Positions 49,396 to 58,976 of a stretch of DNA of 64,000 bases are shown here, in pieces (the first letter of the stretch is position 1; each line of letters opens with the position of its first letter). The notes below the pieces were generated by a model. The model was not told the origin of the DNA. It saw only the letters and a list, made by a program, of their open reading frames with translations, and made no database searches. This DNA comes from Mycobacteroides sp. CBMA 271 (GTDB lineage Bacteria > Actinomycetota > Actinomycetes > Mycobacteriales > Mycobacteriaceae). The position numbers were made by a program, and so were the translations under genes. The DNA lies in NCBI RefSeq assembly GCF_009729205.1, contig NZ_VTHB01000005.1, positions 62,001 to 126,000 of the forward strand, in the 5' to 3' direction.

Positions 49396-50796
49396 ATGCT
49401 AGAACCGCCAGCGGCCACCGCTCACGTGCGTATCGCCGAACGCGTTGCAATCCAGAGTGATTCACGGCTTGCGCGGTTCATCACCGCCGCCGCGGTATTG
49501 CTGTCGGCGGGATGGCTGGTGATGCTGGTCGCCCATTCCGGCTATCCGCCCCAGCCCGAAGTCAACGAAATCCTTTGGCCGCTCACCGTTCTGCTGTGTG
49601 TCGGGTTCATCGCTCGCGGTATCTTCCTGGGCCGGCCGGTGACCTACGGTCATGCGGCGTGGGCATGGACGGCCGTCCTGGTCGCGCTCGGAGCAGGGGT
49701 GCTGCAGTTCGAGCGCACCGGTGACGCGCTCGTAGTGGCTGCCGGACTCATTCTGATGTGGCCCACCTCGGCGCCGGCGCAGCCCGAGGCGCTGGCAGAA
49801 GTCGCCGCGCTCGTCGCCAACACCGGTGACGACCCACTGGCGGCATTCGCCATGCACTCGTTGAAGTCCTACTACTTCAACGCGGACCGCTCCGCGGCAA
49901 TCGCCTATCGCACGCGTGCGGGTTTCGCTGTGGTCGGCGGTGATCCGGTCGGCGACCAATCCCAGTACCCATTGTTGGTACGCAATTTTTCCGCCATGTG
50001 CCGCTCGCATGGTTGGCGTATCGCGATCCTGGGCTGTGGTGAACGCCGTCTGTCCTTGTGGAGCGACGCCCGCGTCATCGGTCATCCGTTGCGCGCCATA
50101 GCGGTCGGCCGCGACGTCGTCATCGATGTACAGACCTTCGACATGGTGGGGCGCAAGTATCGGAACCTGCGCCAGGGGGTGCAGCGCACCCGCAACGCGG
50201 GGATGTCCACCGAGGTCGTCGACGAGCGAGGTTTGGACGGGGCGGTGCGTGCAGAACTTCAACAGGTGATGGAACTTTCGCACGGAGGCAGATTCGAGCG
50301 GGGATTCTCGATGATCCTCGACGGTGCTCTGCTCGGTCGGTATCCGGACATCCGCCTCATCATTGCCCGGGATGATTCCGGTGTGGTGCAAGGGTTTCAC
50401 CGCTACGCCAGCACCGGGCGAGGGACAGACATCTCGCTCGACGTCCCGTGGCGGCGCCCCGGTGCGCCCAATGGCATCGACGAGCGACTGACAATCGACA
50501 TGATCACGCTGGTCAAGAACGAAGGCGCCCGACGGTTATCGCTGGCGTTCGCAGCGTTTCCGGAGATTTTTGCAGAAAGGGACCGCAGCCGGGTACAGGA
50601 GGCCTGTTACTCGGCGATTCACGTGCTCGACCCGTTGATCGCCTTGGAGTCCTTGTACCGGTACCTTCGCAAGTTCCACGCGTTGGGCGATCGACGCTAC
50701 GTTCTCGTGCAGATGTCCACTGTGCCGTTGGTCGCGTTCGCGTTGCTGAGCCTGGAATTCACGCCGCGGCTGCGTCCGAAGGAACCAGCGGCGTAA
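49396..50796 (+). CDS. Membrane protein with phosphatidylglycerol-lysyltransferase-like (DUF2156) domain
   Basis: A 466-residue protein. Residues ~25-125 contain about four hydrophobic segments. Residues ~150-430 resemble the GNAT-like C-terminal domain of MprF/LysX2 aminoacyl-phosphatidylglycerol synthases (ALAALVANTGDDPLAAFAMHSLKSYYFN-type entry, GFAVVGGDPVGD, RKYRNLRQGVQRTRNAG, FERGFSM, LTIDMITLVKNEGARRLSLAFAAFPEIF). It lies between tesB and cyd as Rv1619 does. There is no lysyl-tRNA-synthetase part, so the donor is unclear. Confidence 0.8.
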   Translation: MLEPPAATAHVRIAERVAIQSDSRLARFITAAAVLLSAGWLVMLVAHSGYPPQPEVNEILWPLTVLLCVGFIARGIFLGRPVTYGHAAWAWTAVLVALGAGVLQFERTGDALVVAAGLILMWPTSAPAQPEALAEVAALVANTGDDPLAAFAMHSLKSYYFNADRSAAIAYRTRAGFAVVGGDPVGDQSQYPLLVRNFSAMCRSHGWRIAILGCGERRLSLWSDARVIGHPLRAIAVGRDVVIDVQTFDMVGRKYRNLRQGVQRTRNAGMSTEVVDERGLDGAVRAELQQVMELSHGGRFERGFSMILDGALLGRYPDIRLIIARDDSGVVQGFHRYASTGRGTDISLDVPWRRPGAPNGIDERLTIDMITLVKNEGARRLSLAFAAFPEIFAERDRSRVQEACYSAIHVLDPLIALESLYRYLRKFHALGDRRYVLVQMSTVPLVAFALLSLEFTPRLRPKEPAA

Positions 50797-50852
50797 CAGG
50801 ACATTAACGTCGGGAAAACGCGCACGAATTGGGCGCTCGCCAGTCTGTGGGC

Positions 50853-52544
50853 GTGACCGACACCCTCGACACGGCGGCTCCCACGCGCATTCCTGCTTCT
50901 TCTGCCCACGATGCCACCGAGAGTGCGGCACTGCGGGAGACATTGGAGGACTACACCCTCCGGTTCGCACCCCGGCAGTTTCGGAGGTGGAGTCCCGCCG
51001 TCGTGGGCGTGACCGCGCTGGGCGGCATTGCCTACCTGGCGGACTTCGCGATCGGCGCCAACATCGGCATCTCGTACGGCACCGGAAACGCCTTGTGGGG
51101 TATCGGGGTTTTCGCGATCATCGTCATCCTTACCGGAATCCCGGTGTCCTACTATGCGGCCCGGTACAACATTGATCTTGACTTGATCACGCGCGGTAGT
51201 GGCTTCGGGTATTACGGCAGCATCGTCACGAACATCATCTACGCGACATTCACGTTCATATTCTTTGCACTCGAGGGCTCGATCATGGCCCAGGGGCTCA
51301 AACTAGGCCTCGGCGTACCGCTTCCCGTCGGTTATGCGGTGTCCACCATCATGATCATCCCGCTGGTCATCTACGGGATGAAGGCGCTGTCGGTGCTCCA
51401 GGTGTGGACGACCCCGTTGTGGCTCGTAATGATGGTGATCCCATTCGTCTATCTCGTTGTACGCCATCCCGATTCAGTCGGAACCTTCTTCGCGTATGGC
51501 GGCAAGGATGCGCAGGGAGTAAACCTGGGTTCCATCATGCTGGCCGCGGGCGTGTGTTTGTCGCTGATCGCGCAGATCGCCGAGCAGATCGACTACCTGC
51601 GGTTCATGCCGCCCAAGACTCCAGAGAACAGTCGGCGCTGGTGGACCGCGATGCTGCTTGCCGGACCGGGCTGGGTGCTCTTCGGAGCCATCAAGCAGGT
51701 GCTCGGACTCTTCCTTGCGGTGTATCTCATCGCGAATGTGGCCGGCGGCGCCGCGGTCGCCAACCAGCCGGTGCATCAGTTCCTGGAGATCTACCAGAAC
51801 ATGATGCCGCACTGGCTCGCCATCACTCTCGCGGTGATTCTGGTGGTGATCAGCCAAGTCAAGATCAACGTCACTAACGCCTACTCGGGGTCGCTGGCCT
51901 GGACCAACTCGTTTACGCGTATAACCAAGCATTACCCGGGCCGATTGATCTTCGTGCTGTTCAACCTGGTTGTTGCGCTGACTCTGATGGAAGCCAACAT
52001 GTTTGACCGGCTAAGCACCATCCTTGGTTTCTATGCCAACTGCGGTATGGCCTGGGTGGTGACCGTGGCAACCGATATCGCGATCAACAAGTATCTGCTC
52101 AAGCTCTCGCCCATGGAACCGGAATTCCGCCGGGGCATGCTTTACAACGTCAACCCGGTGGGGTTCGGGTCGATGTTGATGTCCGCGGGCATCTCAATCT
52201 TGGTGTTCTTCGGAGTGTTCGGAGAGGCGATTCGGCCTTACTCGCCGATTGTCGCCGTCGTCATCGCGTTCGTCATGCCGCCGATCCTCGCCATCGCGAC
52301 CCGCGGAAAGTACTACCTGCGCCGCACCGATGACGGTATCGATCTACCGATGTACGACGAATACGGAAACCCGTCCGGTGAGCTGCTCCATTGTGCGGTG
52401 AGTGGCATCGAATTCGAGCGGCCCGACATGTTGGCCTCTGCCAAGCCCGGTCCTAACGGTGAGAAGCAGTACATTTCGTCGCTGAGCCTGGCGACGGACC
52501 GGATCGGCGAGCATGTGCTGCCTGCCGATCCGCCCTCTCGGTAG
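50853..52544 (+). CDS. NCS1-type permease (purine/cytosine/allantoin-like)
   Basis: A ~563-residue membrane protein with around twelve hydrophobic segments. LEDYTLRFAPRQFRRWSP followed by VVGVTALGGIAYLADFAIGANIGISYGTGNALWGIGVF fits the NCS1 (cytosine-purine permease) fold, as does KINVTNAYSGSLAWTNSFTRI in helix 8. The substrate is not evident, and no nucleobase-metabolism gene is near. The start is placed at GTG 50853; TTG 50829 and GTG 50847 are alternatives. The hydrophilic C-terminus (DDGIDLPMYDEYGNPSGELLHCAVSGIEFERPDM) is unusually long. Confidence 0.78.
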   Translation: MTDTLDTAAPTRIPASSAHDATESAALRETLEDYTLRFAPRQFRRWSPAVVGVTALGGIAYLADFAIGANIGISYGTGNALWGIGVFAIIVILTGIPVSYYAARYNIDLDLITRGSGFGYYGSIVTNIIYATFTFIFFALEGSIMAQGLKLGLGVPLPVGYAVSTIMIIPLVIYGMKALSVLQVWTTPLWLVMMVIPFVYLVVRHPDSVGTFFAYGGKDAQGVNLGSIMLAAGVCLSLIAQIAEQIDYLRFMPPKTPENSRRWWTAMLLAGPGWVLFGAIKQVLGLFLAVYLIANVAGGAAVANQPVHQFLEIYQNMMPHWLAITLAVILVVISQVKINVTNAYSGSLAWTNSFTRITKHYPGRLIFVLFNLVVALTLMEANMFDRLSTILGFYANCGMAWVVTVATDIAINKYLLKLSPMEPEFRRGMLYNVNPVGFGSMLMSAGISILVFFGVFGEAIRPYSPIVAVVIAFVMPPILAIATRGKYYLRRTDDGIDLPMYDEYGNPSGELLHCAVSGIEFERPDMLASAKPGPNGEKQYISSLSLATDRIGEHVLPADPPSR

Positions 52545-52553
52545 AGGTAGAGG

Positions 52554-53024
52554 TCACCGTGTAGGTTCTCCCGGCCCCGGGTTCATGCGCTTCTCGAAGT
52601 CTTTCTGGCATTGATCCATCTTGGCTTTGTCGCCGTTGGCGTGGGATGCGCATGTGTAGAGCTCGCCGAACCCTGACGAGCCCATGAAGATCAGCGTGAA
52701 CGCGACGATGACACCGGATAGCACGATGGCGAGGCCGCCGAGCACGATGCCGGCGATGGCGACACCCCGGTTGTCGGCCTCCGCGCGCTTGACTCGGCCC
52801 AGCCCGAGCGCGCCCAGGATGATAGCGACAACGCCGCCGACGAAGCCGCCAAAGATGGTGCAGGACAGAATGATAGCGATAATACCGACGATGAGCGCGC
52901 TCAGTCCCAGACCATTCTTGGGTGTCGGTACCGGCACCGGCGCCCCGTACGGGTACGGGTACGGCAGATATCCGGGAGGGGGCGGATATGGCGCAGGATA
53001 CGGCGGAGGCGGTGTTTCCGTCAT
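52554..53024 (-). CDS. Pro/Tyr-rich DUF4190-type membrane protein
   Basis: A 156-residue protein. The N-terminal 35 residues are PPPPYPAPYPPPPGY-like. Two hydrophobic segments follow: ALIVGIIAIILSCTIFGGFVGGVVAIILGALGLGRVKRAE and GVAIAGIVLGGLAIVLSGVIVAFTLI, the DUF4190 pattern, then a Cys-containing outer tail. ATG 53024 was chosen over longer frames that read into cydC. It overlaps the end of cydC by four bases. Function unknown. Confidence 0.78.
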   Translation of the reverse strand: MTETPPPPYPAPYPPPPGYLPYPYPYGAPVPVPTPKNGLGLSALIVGIIAIILSCTIFGGFVGGVVAIILGALGLGRVKRAEADNRGVAIAGIVLGGLAIVLSGVIVAFTLIFMGSSGFGELYTCASHANGDKAKMDQCQKDFEKRMNPGPGEPTR

Positions 53025-54673
53025 ACCTGCACTGTATCGCCGAGTTGGATCCGAAGGCAGTCCACAGATTCGGGCAGATGGTGTGTTGCCACCAGGACTG
53101 TCCGCCCGGCCAGCAGCGAGCCGTTGTTGTTCAGCAGGTCCCAGAGGATCGCCTCTGCGGTATGGCCGTCGAGGTGTTCGGTGGGCTCGTCCAGCAGCAG
53201 TACGGGTACCTCGGACAGCGCGGCTCGCGCGAGGAGGAGCCGTCGGCGCTGTCCGCCCGATACCGAGGCCGCGCCCGCCGTGAGCACCGTGTCTAGCCCG
53301 CGCGGTAGCGATTCGATCCACGGGAGCAGGCCCACCGCCGACAACGCGTCGACAAGGTCGCCATCGGTGGCGTCGCCCCGGGCGACCAGGAGGTTGTCAC
53401 GCACTGTGGTGGCGAATAGGTGCGCGTCTTCGGCGTAAAACCTGATGAGCGAGGGCAGTTCGGTGGGCGAGAGGGCGGCGAGCGCATGGTCTCCGAGTCG
53501 CACGGAGCCGGCGACGGGTGGTGCGAGTCCGGCGAGCGTCGTTAGCAGTGATGTCTTACCGATCCCGCTGGCGCCGGTGACGGCCAACCGTGCCCCCGCG
53601 GGTATCCGGAACGACAGCGGGCCAGATGTCGAAGGGCCAGTGCGCCAGCACAGTTCGACACATTCCAGCGCGAGTGATGCTTCCTGACCATTCGGCATGA
53701 CGTCGACCGGCGCGGGAAGGTCGGTACCGCTTCCGGCCAGTTGCTCCAGGTGCCGTGCCGATGCGCGCGCTCGGGCGACGCCGATGGCCGCGGCTGGCAA
53801 CGCGGTGGAGGCTTCGAAGGCGGCAAGTGGCAACAACACCAGGATGGCAAGGGTGGTGGGCGCTATATGTCCGGCGAGATCGACAGCGACCGCCAAGGCG
53901 CCGACCACGGTGGCGCCAACGGCCAGGATGGGTGCCGCGGCCGCCCACGCGGCGGGGACCGCGGCGGCGTCTTGCGCCACGGTCCACTCTCGGCGCCGTT
54001 GCCGGGCCTGCTCAAGCTGATCCGGCAGACGGCCTCCCACCCGGAGCTCAGGAGCGTGATCCAGGATCTCCACGGCGGTCTCGGCTTGGCGGGCGCGTGC
54101 CTGCGCGCCGTGCGTCTCCTGCGTGGTCGCCGCGCGGGCCGCCAGCATCGGTGCCAGCACATCGGCGACCAGTAACGCGCACGCCAGCATGGCGGCTGCC
54201 GGCAGCGATATCAAGGCAATCGTCACCGTGGCCGCTACCCCGAGCACGGCGGCCACCGCGGCGGGAAGGACGCTGCGCACGATGGTCTCGGCCAGCTCGT
54301 CGATGTCGGTGCCGATGCGATCGAGGACGGCGCCCTTGCGTAGCGTTCCGGCAGAGCCGCCGAGTAGGCGTTCGTACACATGCGCGCGCACCGTAGCGGC
54401 GCCACGTAACGCGATATCGTGCCCGGCAAGTCGCTCGCAGTACCGCCAGATGCCGCGCGAAATACCCAGTGCGCGCACGGCAACCACCGCAACCGACAAG
54501 TCGAGAACCGGTGGCATCTGCCAGGCCCGAGTGATGAGCCACGCCGACAGCCCTGCCAGCGCTAGCGCGCTCCCCAGGGCGAGTACGCCAAACGCTATGG
54601 CCGCGGCCATCCGGGACGGGCGCACACGAAGCGCGATCAGCCAGTGCCGCAACGGGTCAGAGGTGCGCAGCAT
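53021..54673 (-). CDS. cydC: Thiol reductant ABC exporter subunit CydC
   Basis: Half of the CydDC exporter needed to assemble cytochrome bd. The 550-residue product has a six-helix membrane domain and a C-terminal ATPase: Walker A TGASGIGKTS, SVSGGQRRRLLLARAAL signature, LLLDEPTEHLD Walker B and ATHHLPESVDC. The start is placed at ATG 54673 (MLRTSDPLRHW), inside the cydD end with a 17-base overlap; the frame opens further up without homology. Confidence 0.93.
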   Translation of the reverse strand: MLRTSDPLRHWLIALRVRPSRMAAAIAFGVLALGSALALAGLSAWLITRAWQMPPVLDLSVAVVAVRALGISRGIWRYCERLAGHDIALRGAATVRAHVYERLLGGSAGTLRKGAVLDRIGTDIDELAETIVRSVLPAAVAAVLGVAATVTIALISLPAAAMLACALLVADVLAPMLAARAATTQETHGAQARARQAETAVEILDHAPELRVGGRLPDQLEQARQRRREWTVAQDAAAVPAAWAAAAPILAVGATVVGALAVAVDLAGHIAPTTLAILVLLPLAAFEASTALPAAAIGVARARASARHLEQLAGSGTDLPAPVDVMPNGQEASLALECVELCWRTGPSTSGPLSFRIPAGARLAVTGASGIGKTSLLTTLAGLAPPVAGSVRLGDHALAALSPTELPSLIRFYAEDAHLFATTVRDNLLVARGDATDGDLVDALSAVGLLPWIESLPRGLDTVLTAGAASVSGGQRRRLLLARAALSEVPVLLLDEPTEHLDGHTAEAILWDLLNNNGSLLAGRTVLVATHHLPESVDCLRIQLGDTVQV

Positions 54674-56330
54674 GCCTGGCCTGAACGGTGAATACCTCGT
54701 CAGCCGCGGCCAGGACAGGGGCGCGGTGACCCACGACGACCACCGTGACACCACGACGAGCTCGCGTCACCAGTGCGGCCAGCGCGGCCGCCTCGGTGTC
54801 ACCATCGAGGTGCGCCGTGGGCTCGTCGAGAAGCAAGATCGGTCGGTTGGTGCCGAGCACACGTGCCAGGCATAGCCGCTGCCGTTCACCCAGCGACAGC
54901 CCAGTGCCACCTGCGCCGAGGCGGGTGTCCAACCCGTGAGGCAATGTCGCTACGGTGCTGTCGAATTGGCTATCGGCGAGGGCGGATTCCAGTTTATCCA
55001 GCGGCCCGAACATTTCGAGGTTCTCACGAATGGTGCCCGGTATCAGCACGGGTCGCTGGGGCAGCCAGCCGATCATCGACCACCATGCGTCGCGGTTGAT
55101 CTGGTCGAGGGCCACCCCGTCCACGAGAACCCGGCCATGGGTTGGCGCCGTCAGTCCGGTGATCGCGTGCAGGGCCGTCGATTTACCGGCGCCGTTGTGT
55201 CCGGTAAGTACGGTGACGTTGCCGGGACGGATAGTCGCCGTCAATTCCCATGGTGCATAACCGCCTCGGTCCGCCACATTGATCGCGTCCAGTTGGATCA
55301 CCGGTTGCGGCGGTGGGGGAGTCGTTCCGTCACCGGCAGCGGCGGGCACCGAGGCCCCGAGGGTATCGATCAGCTCGAAAGCCTTGTCGGCAGCCGCTTT
55401 TCCATCGGCGGCACTGTGGAACTGGATCCCAACACGGCGCAGCGGCCAGTAGACCTCGGGCGCCAGAATCAGGACCGTCAGTGCAGTCGTCAGATCGAGA
55501 TGCCCGAATACCAGCCGCATCCCGATGCTCACCGCGATCAGCGCGACGCTGAGGGTTGCGATCATTTCCAGCACCATGGCCGAAAGGAATGCGACCCGTA
55601 GTGTGCCCATGATCGAGCGTCGCTGCGCTGCGCCGAGTTCGGTGATCCGGCGCAGCGGTGTCGCGGTGCGTCCGAGCGCACGGAGGGTAGGAATGCCCGC
55701 GATCAAGTCGAGGATCTGACCGGCGGCGACGGTCGAGGCATTCAGTGCCGCCGCGGCGCGATCCCGCGTCAGCAGGCCGATGAGAATCATAAAGATGGGT
55801 ATCAGGGGCAGCGTGATCGCGACGATGACGGCGGAACGAATATCGGATATCGCGATCACCAGGGCCGCGGCCGGTGTCACGATCGCGGCGCTGAGCACGG
55901 CCGGCAGATATCCGGCGAAGTAGGGACGTAGGTTGTCGAGTCCGCGGGTCAGCACTGTGGTGGCCGACTCCCGCCACCGGTGAAGGTCGCGGGGCTGTGC
56001 CTGTGCAACTCTCGTCAGGAGTTGATCGTCAAGGTCTGCGATGACGCCCGTCGCACCGCGCTCGCTGAACCGGACCTGCACAGCCTGGGTGCCTGCCCGC
56101 AGAATCCAGAGCACGACAAGGGCGGTGAGCGGTCTCGCCATCTGGGCCAGGTCGCGGGCCGTTGGGTCGGTGATCAGCCCGGCCAGGGCATGTGCCAGCA
56201 CAATCGCGATGGCGAGCGTGCAGCCCGTCATCACCACTTCGCAGAGCACCGTCAGCAGCAAGTAGCGGCGGGCGGGTGCGCTGCGGCGCCACAGTCGCGG
56301 ATCAACCGGGGCGCCGCGCGTTCTGGTCAT
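54657..56330 (-). CDS. cydD: Thiol reductant ABC exporter subunit CydD
   Basis: Partner of CydC. The 557-residue product has an N-terminal membrane domain and an ATPase with Walker A LTGHNGAGKST, signature LSLGERQRLCLARVL (Leu-Ser-Leu-Gly rather than LSGG) and Walker B ILLLDEPTAHLD with VGHRAPVL. ATG 56330 overlaps the cydB stop (ATGA). Co-transcribed with cydAB on the minus strand. Confidence 0.93.
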   Translation of the reverse strand: MTRTRGAPVDPRLWRRSAPARRYLLLTVLCEVVMTGCTLAIAIVLAHALAGLITDPTARDLAQMARPLTALVVLWILRAGTQAVQVRFSERGATGVIADLDDQLLTRVAQAQPRDLHRWRESATTVLTRGLDNLRPYFAGYLPAVLSAAIVTPAAALVIAISDIRSAVIVAITLPLIPIFMILIGLLTRDRAAAALNASTVAAGQILDLIAGIPTLRALGRTATPLRRITELGAAQRRSIMGTLRVAFLSAMVLEMIATLSVALIAVSIGMRLVFGHLDLTTALTVLILAPEVYWPLRRVGIQFHSAADGKAAADKAFELIDTLGASVPAAAGDGTTPPPPQPVIQLDAINVADRGGYAPWELTATIRPGNVTVLTGHNGAGKSTALHAITGLTAPTHGRVLVDGVALDQINRDAWWSMIGWLPQRPVLIPGTIRENLEMFGPLDKLESALADSQFDSTVATLPHGLDTRLGAGGTGLSLGERQRLCLARVLGTNRPILLLDEPTAHLDGDTEAAALAALVTRARRGVTVVVVGHRAPVLAAADEVFTVQARHAAHL

Positions 56331-57355
56331 CGCACGGGCAGCCCGACGGATTCGGGAATCTGATCGGCCGAGATGCGCTGTCGGAATACCCAGTACGTCC
56401 AGCCCTGATATAGCAGCACCACCGGTGCGGTGATCGCGGCCGCCCAGCTCATCACCCTGAGTGTGTACGGGCTGGAGGAGGCATTGGTCACGGTGAGGTT
56501 GTAGGCCGGATCGAGGCTGGACACAATGAGATTCGGGTACAGGGATCCGAAGAGTAGTACGACGACGGCGACCACGGTCAGGCAGGTGCAGGCGAATGCC
56601 CAGCCGTCACGAGACATTCGCGAAGCGACCGCGGCGCCCACCAACGAGAGTGCGGCGACGGCGAGCGCCAGCCACGTCCAACCCTTGCCGTAGGCCAGCT
56701 GCGTCCACAGTCCGTATCCGCCGGCGGCGGCAACCACCGGAATGGCCAGCTTGTGCGCGATCGCGACGGCGTCCTCACGGACCTCGCCCGCAGTTTTCAG
56801 CGCGATGAATAGCGCGCCGTGGAAGACGAAGAGCCCCACGAAGACCACGCCGCCGAGGAGTACATACGGCCTAAGCACATCGCCGAGGGACAGGGTGAGC
56901 TGTTTGGCGCCGTCTACCGGAAGTCCGGCAAGCAGGGACGAGAACGCCACACCCCAAAGCAACGCCGGAATCCAGGACCCAATGGCGATCCCGAGGTCGC
57001 AGCGGGCGCGCCAGCGTGGGTCGTTGATCTTTCCGCGCCATTCGATGGCGACGATTCGGACGATCATGGCGACGAGAATCGCCAGCAGCGGAATGTACAA
57101 GCCGGAGAACACGGTCGCATACCAGTGCGGGAAGGCGGCGAACATGGCACCACCAGCGGTAATGAGCCACACCTCGTTGCCATCCCAGACCGGTCCGATG
57201 GTGTTCAGGACAGCCCGTCGTCGGCGGTCGTCGCCGCGGCCCAACGGATACATGAGCATTCCGACGCCGAAGTCGAAACCTTCGAGCACCAGGAAGCCCA
57301 GGAACAGCCCCGCTACGACGAAGAACCAGAGCTGTTGCAATGTCGTGGGATTCAC
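56327..57355 (-). CDS. cydB: Cytochrome bd ubiquinol/menaquinol oxidase subunit II
   Basis: Membrane subunit of cytochrome bd, the high-affinity terminal oxidase. The 342-residue product begins NPTTLQQLWFFVVAGLFLGFLVLEGFDFGVGML and includes GPVWDGNEVWLITAGGAMFAAFPHWYATVFSGLYIPL, the diagnostic CydB stretch, with eight to nine helices. GTG 57355 is chosen by homology, 22 bases after the cydA stop. It overlaps cydD. Confidence 0.95.
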   Translation of the reverse strand: MNPTTLQQLWFFVVAGLFLGFLVLEGFDFGVGMLMYPLGRGDDRRRRAVLNTIGPVWDGNEVWLITAGGAMFAAFPHWYATVFSGLYIPLLAILVAMIVRIVAIEWRGKINDPRWRARCDLGIAIGSWIPALLWGVAFSSLLAGLPVDGAKQLTLSLGDVLRPYVLLGGVVFVGLFVFHGALFIALKTAGEVREDAVAIAHKLAIPVVAAAGGYGLWTQLAYGKGWTWLALAVAALSLVGAAVASRMSRDGWAFACTCLTVVAVVVLLFGSLYPNLIVSSLDPAYNLTVTNASSSPYTLRVMSWAAAITAPVVLLYQGWTYWVFRQRISADQIPESVGLPVR

Positions 57356-57377
57356 GTTATCCAGCCTCCTTACGGGA

Positions 57378-58832
57378 CTAGTAGGCGAAGGACAGCGGCT
57401 TGGGGCTGTCGTCGTCGGTGACGGGTGGTGCGGGCTCGGTGTCGTGCTCAAGCGGCCCTTCGACGGTGTATCGGCGAATGAGCCAGAACCACACCATGCC
57501 CAGCGAGCCGTACAGCAATGTGAAGGTGATGAGCGACAGCCATACCGTCGCGGCGGAGTGGTGCGAGACCGCCATGTCGACGGTCAGCCGAATCTGGTCC
57601 ACCCCCGTGGGATTCGGAGCAACGACCCAGGGTTGTCGACCCATCTCGGTGAAGACCCACCCGGCACTGTTCGCCAGGAACGGGGTGGGGATGGCGAGAA
57701 TCGCGAGCCAAGCGAACCAGCGTTGGTTGGGGATCCGCCCGCGCCGCGTCACCCACAGGCCGGCAAGTGCCAGCACCGCGGAGCCGGCGGCCAGACCGAT
57801 CATTGCCCGGAACGCCCAGTAGGTGACGAAGAGGTTCGGCCGGTAATTACGGGGGCCAAATTTCTGCTCGTACTCCTTCTGGAGGTCCTCCACGCCCTTG
57901 AGCGTGACGTCGCTGAACTTGCCCTCGGCGAGGAACGGTAGGACGTAGGGCACCTCAATGGCGTGTGTCACGCTGCCACAATTGTTGTGGGTACCCACCG
58001 TCAGCACCGAGAATTTGGGGTCTTTCTCGGTGTGACACAGGGATTCTGCGGAGGCCATCTTCATCGGCTGCTGCTGGAACATCAGCTTGCCCTGAACGTC
58101 ACCCGTCGCGACCAGTCCGATTCCGGACAAGATCATCACTGCACACGCGCCGATGGCGGCAGGGCGATACATGGTGCGTGCGTCTTCGAGTGTCCCTAGC
58201 TTGTGCGATCGCACCATCCACCACCCGCAGATGCCAGCGACGAAGGTGCCTGCGGTCAGCAAGGCTCCGGCAATCGTATGGGGGACCGCCGCCAGCGCGG
58301 TGTTGTTGGTGAGTAGTTCGGTGATGCTGATCAGCTCGGCACGACCGGTTTCCGCGTTGTAGATCGCGCCGACCGGGTGCTGCATGAAGGAGTTGGCGGC
58401 GATGATGAAGAACGCGGAGGCATTGACTCCGATCGCGACCATCCAGATACAAGCCAGGTGCACGAGCCTGGGCAGGCGCGTCCAACCAAATATCCATAGC
58501 CCGAGGAAGGTTGACTCCAAGAAGAAGGCGACCATCCCTTCAAGAGCTAACGGAGCACCGAACACGTCACCGACGAATCGGGAGTATTCGCTCCAGTTCA
58601 TCCCGAACTGGAATTCCTGCACGATTCCGGTGGCCACCCCGAGCGCGAAGTTGATGAGGAAGAGCTTCCCGAAGAATCTGGTGAGTCGATACCACGCGTT
58701 GTTTCCAGTGATAACCCATGCGGTCTGCATGATGGCGAGAAGTGGCGCGAGCCCAATGGTCAACGGCACCAGGATGAAGTGATACACGGTGGTGATGCCG
58801 AATTGCCAGCGGGATACGTCCAGGGCGTTCAT
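57378..58832 (-). CDS. cydA: Cytochrome bd oxidase subunit I
   Basis: Haem-bearing subunit that oxidises quinol. The 484-residue product has NALDVSRWQFGITTVYHFILVPLTIGL (axial His), FGMNWSEYSRFVGDVFGAPLA, the Q-loop region, and GWVFTEMGRQPWVVAPN before the last helices. ATG 58832 has AGGAGG five bases upstream; an in-frame GTG two codons earlier overlaps that site. First gene of cydABDC. Confidence 0.96.
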   Translation of the reverse strand: MNALDVSRWQFGITTVYHFILVPLTIGLAPLLAIMQTAWVITGNNAWYRLTRFFGKLFLINFALGVATGIVQEFQFGMNWSEYSRFVGDVFGAPLALEGMVAFFLESTFLGLWIFGWTRLPRLVHLACIWMVAIGVNASAFFIIAANSFMQHPVGAIYNAETGRAELISITELLTNNTALAAVPHTIAGALLTAGTFVAGICGWWMVRSHKLGTLEDARTMYRPAAIGACAVMILSGIGLVATGDVQGKLMFQQQPMKMASAESLCHTEKDPKFSVLTVGTHNNCGSVTHAIEVPYVLPFLAEGKFSDVTLKGVEDLQKEYEQKFGPRNYRPNLFVTYWAFRAMIGLAAGSAVLALAGLWVTRRGRIPNQRWFAWLAILAIPTPFLANSAGWVFTEMGRQPWVVAPNPTGVDQIRLTVDMAVSHHSAATVWLSLITFTLLYGSLGMVWFWLIRRYTVEGPLEHDTEPAPPVTDDDSPKPLSFAY

Positions 58833-58976
58833 CGCCACCTCCTACGACGTAGCGTAGTAGTAGTTGCATTCGAAGATCAACGCGATACGGGCCACATTTA
58901 CTAATACGCCAACCGGACAAATGGGGGGCGAAAAACGCGTGAACCCGCAAGGTGCCGTATCGGCCGTGAGAACTCG
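58833..58976 (-). promoter_or_regulatory. Upstream region of cydABDC
   Basis: 144 bases without a gene. Near the start the minus strand reads CTACTACTACGCTACGTCG, giving a TACGCT -10 candidate; TATTAG upstream is another. I see no clear regulator dyad. Confidence 0.35.

Noticed and set aside
58833..58976. CRP or redox-regulator site upstream of cydA
   Set aside because: Half-site-like GTG and CAC triplets occur but no convincing dyad with the right spacing.
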